Shown here piece by piece: positions 6,514 through 9,616 of a stretch of DNA of 9,616 nt. Under the pieces are notes generated by a model. The model was not told the origin of the DNA. It made no database searches and saw nothing but the letters and a program-made list of their open reading frames with translations. Numbering within the stretch: position 1 is the stretch's first letter; every line of letters begins with the position of its first letter. The stretch comes from Herminiimonas sp. (GTDB lineage: Bacteria > Pseudomonadota > Gammaproteobacteria > Burkholderiales > Burkholderiaceae), in contig JACMQD010000219.1 in the NCBI GenBank assembly GCA_014377155.1, positions 1 to 9,616 on the forward strand, read 5' to 3'. Both the position numbers and the translations under genes were made by a program.

Positions 6514-7587
6514 TTAAAATACCCAGAGTTTGTCCTGCGGCAGTTGCACCCAGTATTCCCCTGCATCGAGCCGGCGCGGCGCGTAGGCGCGCAATCCGGT
6601 TTCGGTCGAGCCTGGGCGATGGAACAAGCATTCCCAACGGTCGCCCAAGTACATGCAGGTCGACAGCGGCAGACGCACTGAATTGGCGACCTGAGTGTCT
6701 GAAATCCGTACTTGCTCCAGTCGGATCAGCGCGGTGACGTCGGGTGCGGTATTTTCGCCGCGTGCTGTCCCGACCATCATCACGCCATCGACGTGCAGCG
6801 TCACCTGGCTGCCGTTGCGCTGCACGACCGTGCCGGGCAAGCGGTTATTGCTGCCCATGAATTCCGCCGTGAACAAAGTATCCGGTGTCGCATACATGCT
6901 TTCCGGCGACCCCTGCTGCTCGATCTTGCCGTTATTGAGCAGCAAGATGCGGTCCGAGATTGCCATCGCCTCGCTTTGGTCGTGCGTCACCATCAGCGCC
7001 GACAAACCCAGCCGCACGATTAGTTCGCGCAAAAACACGCGCGCCTCTTCGCGCAGTTTGGCGTCGAGGTTCGACAGTGGCTCGTCGAGCAGGATCACCG
7101 GCGGGTTGTACACCAGCGCACGGGCAATCGCGACGCGTTGCTGCTGGCCGCCGGAAAGCTCATGCGGAAAGCGCGCGCCCAGTTTGCCCAGGCCGAGCTG
7201 CGTCAGCACGCCGTTGACGCGCTCGGCGATGTCACTGCTGCCCATCTTGCGCAGCTTCAGACCGTAGGCGACATTGTCGAATACCGTTTTGTGCGGCCAT
7301 AGCGCATAGGACTGGAACACCAGGCCGAGATTGCGCTGTTCGGCCGGCACTTCGATCTTGGCGGCGCTGTCGAATACTTTGCGCTCGCCAATATGGATTG
7401 TGCCGGACTTCGGGCTTTCCAGACCCGCCGCCGCGCGCAGCAAAGTGGTCTTGCCACTGCCCGACGGACCCAGCAGCGCCACCACTTCGCCGCGTTGCAG
7501 ATCCATCGAGACGCCCTTCAGGATCGCATTGGCGCTGGCGCCGGTGCCATAGTCGAGATGCAGGTTGTTGACGCTCAGTTCTGACAT
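6514..7587 (-). CDS. ABC transporter ATP-binding protein, ferric-iron (FbpC) / polyamine type
   Basis: A 357-residue cytoplasmic ATPase that powers the permease encoded just upstream. All nucleotide-binding elements are intact: Walker A GPSGSGKTT (40-48), Q-loop Gln92 in VFQSYALWPH, signature LSGGQQQ (144-150), Walker B VILLDEP (164-170) with catalytic Glu169, D-loop SNLD, and switch His202 in MVTHDQSEA. After about residue 245 comes a C-terminal beta-rich TOBE-type regulatory domain, usual for the FbpC, PotA and PhnT-like branch. The LWPH variant of the Q-loop region is common in the ferric-iron branch, but the substrate cannot be fixed from the ATPase. The start is well supported by AAGGAA at 7594-7599, six bases before the ATG. 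The gene follows the permease by 69 bases and precedes the AbrB-type gene by 96, so a three-gene transcription unit is likely. Confidence 0.94.
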   Translation of the reverse strand: MSELSVNNLHLDYGTGASANAILKGVSMDLQRGEVVALLGPSGSGKTTLLRAAAGLESPKSGTIHIGERKVFDSAAKIEVPAEQRNLGLVFQSYALWPHKTVFDNVAYGLKLRKMGSSDIAERVNGVLTQLGLGKLGARFPHELSGGQQQRVAIARALVYNPPVILLDEPLSNLDAKLREEARVFLRELIVRLGLSALMVTHDQSEAMAISDRILLLNNGKIEQQGSPESMYATPDTLFTAEFMGSNNRLPGTVVQRNGSQVTLHVDGVMMVGTARGENTAPDVTALIRLEQVRISDTQVANSVRLPLSTCMYLGDRWECLFHRPGSTETGLRAYAPRRLDAGEYWVQLPQDKLWVF

Positions 7588-7618
7588 GATATGTTCCTTT
7601 TCATGGAGTGCTTGAAGC

Positions 7619-7645
7619 CGGCGCGATGACTTGTCTCCAGCGCCG
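7619..7645 (-). other. Stem-loop between the permease and ATPase genes
   Basis: CGGCGC (7619-7624) and GCGCCG (7640-7645) form a 6-bp all-GC stem with a 15-base loop in the 69-base spacer. No T-run follows in the reading direction, so it is not an intrinsic terminator. It could stabilise or delimit the mRNA between the two genes, or be chance in G+C-rich DNA. Confidence 0.3.
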
Positions 7646-7656
7646 TTTCTATAAAG

Positions 7657-9414
7657 TTAGTCGTGCAGCTTGACGCCGAAACGCAAGGCGATGCCGAGGC
7701 CGATGGCCACTAGTGTGATGTTGACGAATGACAGCGCCGCTACCAGATCGACGGCACCCGCTGCCCACAGCGACACCAGCATCGCGCCGATGACTTCGGT
7801 ACCGGGCGACAGCAGATAGACACCGGTCGAGTATTCGCGCTCGAAGATAAGAAACACCATCAACCAGGCGCCGAGTAAGCCGTGCCGGACCAGCGGCAAG
7901 GTGACGTCACGCGTGACCTGACCTCGCGTGGCCCCCACCGCACGCGCGGCTTCTTCGAGTTCCGGCCCGACCTGCAGCATCGCCGTCGAGATCAGGCGAA
8001 GGCCATATGCCATCCACACCACCGAGTACGCCAGCCAGACCGAAAAAATCGTCGACCGTAGTGCACGCAATTGCGGAATCAGATTGTCGACCAGCCATTG
8101 CGCCACGCCGTTGTCCCAGCTTTTAAGGAGGCTTTCGAGCGCCGCCGGTACGAACAGGAACACCCACAAGAAAGACAGGCCGGCCAGCAAGCCCGGTACC
8201 GCACGCGGCACCAGCACGCTGTAGTCCAGGAAGCGGCTCACGCCGTCCTGCTTGCGATGACCGGCCAGTGCGATGCCGGTGTAGCACATGACCGCCAGCG
8301 CGCCGCCGATGATCCCGATCAGCACGGTATTGACGATGCCGCGCAGCAGCGACGGTTTTTCGAAAATATCGCGGAAATGTTCAGTCGTGAAGGCGTCCAC
8401 CAGCGATACGCCGACGCCCCAGTTCGACACGAACGAGCGCAGTACGATGCCCGAAATCGGGATGATGACGGTGAAGATCAGCCAGCCTGCCAGCAGCGCG
8501 AAGGCGACCCATTTCCATTTGCCAAGGGGTAGGGCTTTCTGGCGCGCGCCCTTGCCCTTGATCGACACGTATTTATTGGCAGACTTGAGCAGCCAGCGCT
8601 GCAGCATCACCAGCGGCATCGTTACTGCCACAAGGCACACCGCCACCGCCGCCATCAGATGATAAGACGGTGTACCGAGCTTGTTGGTTAGCTTGTAGAG
8701 GTAGGTCGCCAGCACCAGATGACCTTCCGGATCGCCCAGCACCAGCACCAGTCCGAACACCTCGAAGCCGAGAAAAAACACCAGCACGCCGGCGTAAGCC
8801 AGGGCCGGCATGATCATCGGCAGCGACACGTTGAGCGCCACTTGCAGCGGCGATGCACCGGCTACCCGCGCGGCTTCTTCGACGTCCGAGCCGAGGCTCT
8901 TGAGCGCGGACGCCGAATACAGGTAGACATGCGGCACGTGCGTCAGTCCGGCGATGATCACGATGCTGGCGAAGGAATAGATATTCCAGGGTTGTACCCC
9001 GGTTAATTGCTGCACCCATGCGGTATAGAATCCGACCGGACCCATCGACACCACGTAGCCGAACCCCATCACCATCGGCGACACGAAAATCGGCACCAGC
9101 AGCAACGGCGCAATCCACGAGCGGCCCGGCAAATCGGTGCGCACCATCAGGAAGGCCAGCATGGCGCCCAACGGCACCGCAATCAGGGCCAGACCGGAGG
9201 CGAGAATGAAACCGTTGACGAACGCTGCGTGGAAATCCGAATCGTCGAAAATGAAACGGTAGGAATCCAGGCTGAACACCTTGTTCGGCATGAAAAACGG
9301 CGCCGACAGGAAGCTCTGGTAAAAAATCAGCGTGAGTGGCAGGAAGATGGCGATCGCGGTCAGCGTCACCACGACGCCGCGCGGCCAGTTCAGGCGGGAA
9401 GTCATTGTTGTCAT
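7657..9414 (-). CDS. ABC transporter permease, fused two-domain FbpB / iron(III)-type
   Basis: A 585-residue inner-membrane protein, the size of a permease in which two binding-protein-dependent transport domains are fused. Both halves show the EAA loop that docks on the ATPase: EEAARVAGASPLQ with SLP ending near 199, and EEAARAVGATRGQ with TLP ending near 507, each in a cytoplasmic loop. About twelve hydrophobic segments are visible, with a charged linker at about 280-300 (KGKGARQKALPLGKWKW). This architecture is typical of ferric-iron FbpB/SfuB, and also occurs in some phosphonate, thiamine and other importers, so iron is a likely but unproven substrate. The start ATG at 9414 gives a short N-terminus before TM1; ATG 9405 is an alternative, and neither has a clear ribosome binding site. 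It heads the visible part of a leftward operon with the ATPase. The periplasmic binding protein is expected further right, outside the window. No Fur box was seen by eye in 9415-9616. Confidence 0.93.
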   Translation of the reverse strand: MTTMTSRLNWPRGVVVTLTAIAIFLPLTLIFYQSFLSAPFFMPNKVFSLDSYRFIFDDSDFHAAFVNGFILASGLALIAVPLGAMLAFLMVRTDLPGRSWIAPLLLVPIFVSPMVMGFGYVVSMGPVGFYTAWVQQLTGVQPWNIYSFASIVIIAGLTHVPHVYLYSASALKSLGSDVEEAARVAGASPLQVALNVSLPMIMPALAYAGVLVFFLGFEVFGLVLVLGDPEGHLVLATYLYKLTNKLGTPSYHLMAAVAVCLVAVTMPLVMLQRWLLKSANKYVSIKGKGARQKALPLGKWKWVAFALLAGWLIFTVIIPISGIVLRSFVSNWGVGVSLVDAFTTEHFRDIFEKPSLLRGIVNTVLIGIIGGALAVMCYTGIALAGHRKQDGVSRFLDYSVLVPRAVPGLLAGLSFLWVFLFVPAALESLLKSWDNGVAQWLVDNLIPQLRALRSTIFSVWLAYSVVWMAYGLRLISTAMLQVGPELEEAARAVGATRGQVTRDVTLPLVRHGLLGAWLMVFLIFEREYSTGVYLLSPGTEVIGAMLVSLWAAGAVDLVAALSFVNITLVAIGLGIALRFGVKLHD

Positions 9415-9456
9415 GATTGTGGGTTCAGGGAGTCATCCCGGCCAAGGGAGAAGCGA

Positions 9457-9488
9457 CGGCATCGGTTCAATGTATTGGACCGATGTCG
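9457..9488. repeat. Long near-perfect inverted repeat upstream of the permease
   Basis: Bases 9457-9470 pair with 9475-9488 around TGTA: 12 of 14 positions are Watson-Crick, including the uninterrupted arms CATCGGT (9460-9466) and ACCGATG (9479-9485). The two remaining positions are G-T, so a plus-strand RNA could form all 14 pairs using G-U wobbles while a minus-strand RNA would have two A-C mismatches. It lies 43 bases before the permease start. It could be an operator, or a hairpin separating the permease from an upstream gene; no T-run follows on either strand. Confidence 0.55.
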
Positions 9489-9497
9489 CCGCATTAC

Positions 9498-9523
9498 GGC
9501 GCAATGCAGCGGCGCAATGCCGC
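9498..9523. repeat. 13-bp tandem duplication
   Basis: GGCGCAATGCAGC (9498-9510) is followed directly by GGCGCAATGCCGC (9511-9523), 12 of 13 bases identical. The rest of 9415-9616 shows no convincing gene: one minus-strand frame is open from the right edge to a TGA at 9433-9435, but its Ala/Arg-rich, low-complexity translation resembles no transporter binding protein. Confidence 0.6.
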
Positions 9524-9616
9524 CGCAAGCGGGCAGTCAGGAAGGATGCGAAGTGGCTGTGCGCCGCAGCTGCGCTAGCTGCACCTGCGTCACGCTTGAC
9601 CGCGCATGGCGACGGC

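Noticed and set aside
9566..9582. GCAGCT/AGCTGC hairpin with a 5-base loop as a terminator
   Set aside because: No T-run follows on either strand, and short GC-rich stems of this size are common by chance here.
9433..9616. Minus-strand frame open from the right edge, considered as the end of a binding-protein gene
   Set aside because: The translation is Ala/Arg-rich and low in complexity, passes through the tandem and inverted repeats, and shows nothing like a periplasmic binding protein C-terminus.

Overview
The window looks like an ordinary chromosomal segment of a betaproteobacterium. The moderately high G+C coding sequence, the GTP-type PEP carboxykinase and the style of the encoded proteins suggest Burkholderiales, possibly Oxalobacteraceae (Herbaspirillum/Collimonas-like). 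That placement is inferred from protein style, not from a marker gene. I see no rRNA, tRNA, CRISPR array, phage gene, transposase or insertion sequence.

Layout. (1) Bases 1-1164, minus strand: the first 388 codons of pckG, GTP-dependent phosphoenolpyruvate carboxykinase, cut by the left edge. (2) Bases 1165-1582: a 418-base, relatively A+T-rich divergent intergenic region. It holds a plausible sigma70 promoter for pckG, a spaced 7-bp inverted repeat straddling that promoter's -10, a cluster of mutually exclusive stem-forming segments in the putative pckG leader, and a palindrome beside a possible promoter for the rightward genes. (3) Bases 1583-4408, plus strand: a probable three-gene operon encoding a D-2-hydroxyacid dehydrogenase, an MFS transporter of the DHA1/AraJ type, and a YiiM-like MOSC-domain protein whose start overlaps the transporter stop. 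(4) Bases 4365-5135, minus strand: a tryptophan-rich protein of unknown function that converges on and overlaps the MOSC gene by 44 bases. (5) Bases 5380-9414, minus strand: a probable operon read right to left, with a fused two-domain ABC permease, its ATPase (both of the ferric-iron FbpB/FbpC type) and an AbrB-family membrane protein with a clear internal duplication. The substrate-binding protein expected for this importer is not visible and may lie beyond the right edge. (6) Bases 9415-9616: no convincing gene, but a long near-perfect inverted repeat and a 13-bp tandem duplication.

How the genes fit together: pckG is a gluconeogenic control point (oxaloacetate to PEP). The rightward operon combines a probable NADP-linked hydroxyacid/ketoacid reductase, an exporter-like permease and a MOSC protein; no common pathway is evident. 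The leftward operon encodes an uptake system with an unassigned membrane protein at its 3' end. Nothing here is a clear new defence or mobile system. The points most worth a second look are the structured pckG control region, the unknown Trp-rich protein and the AbrB/ABC operon.
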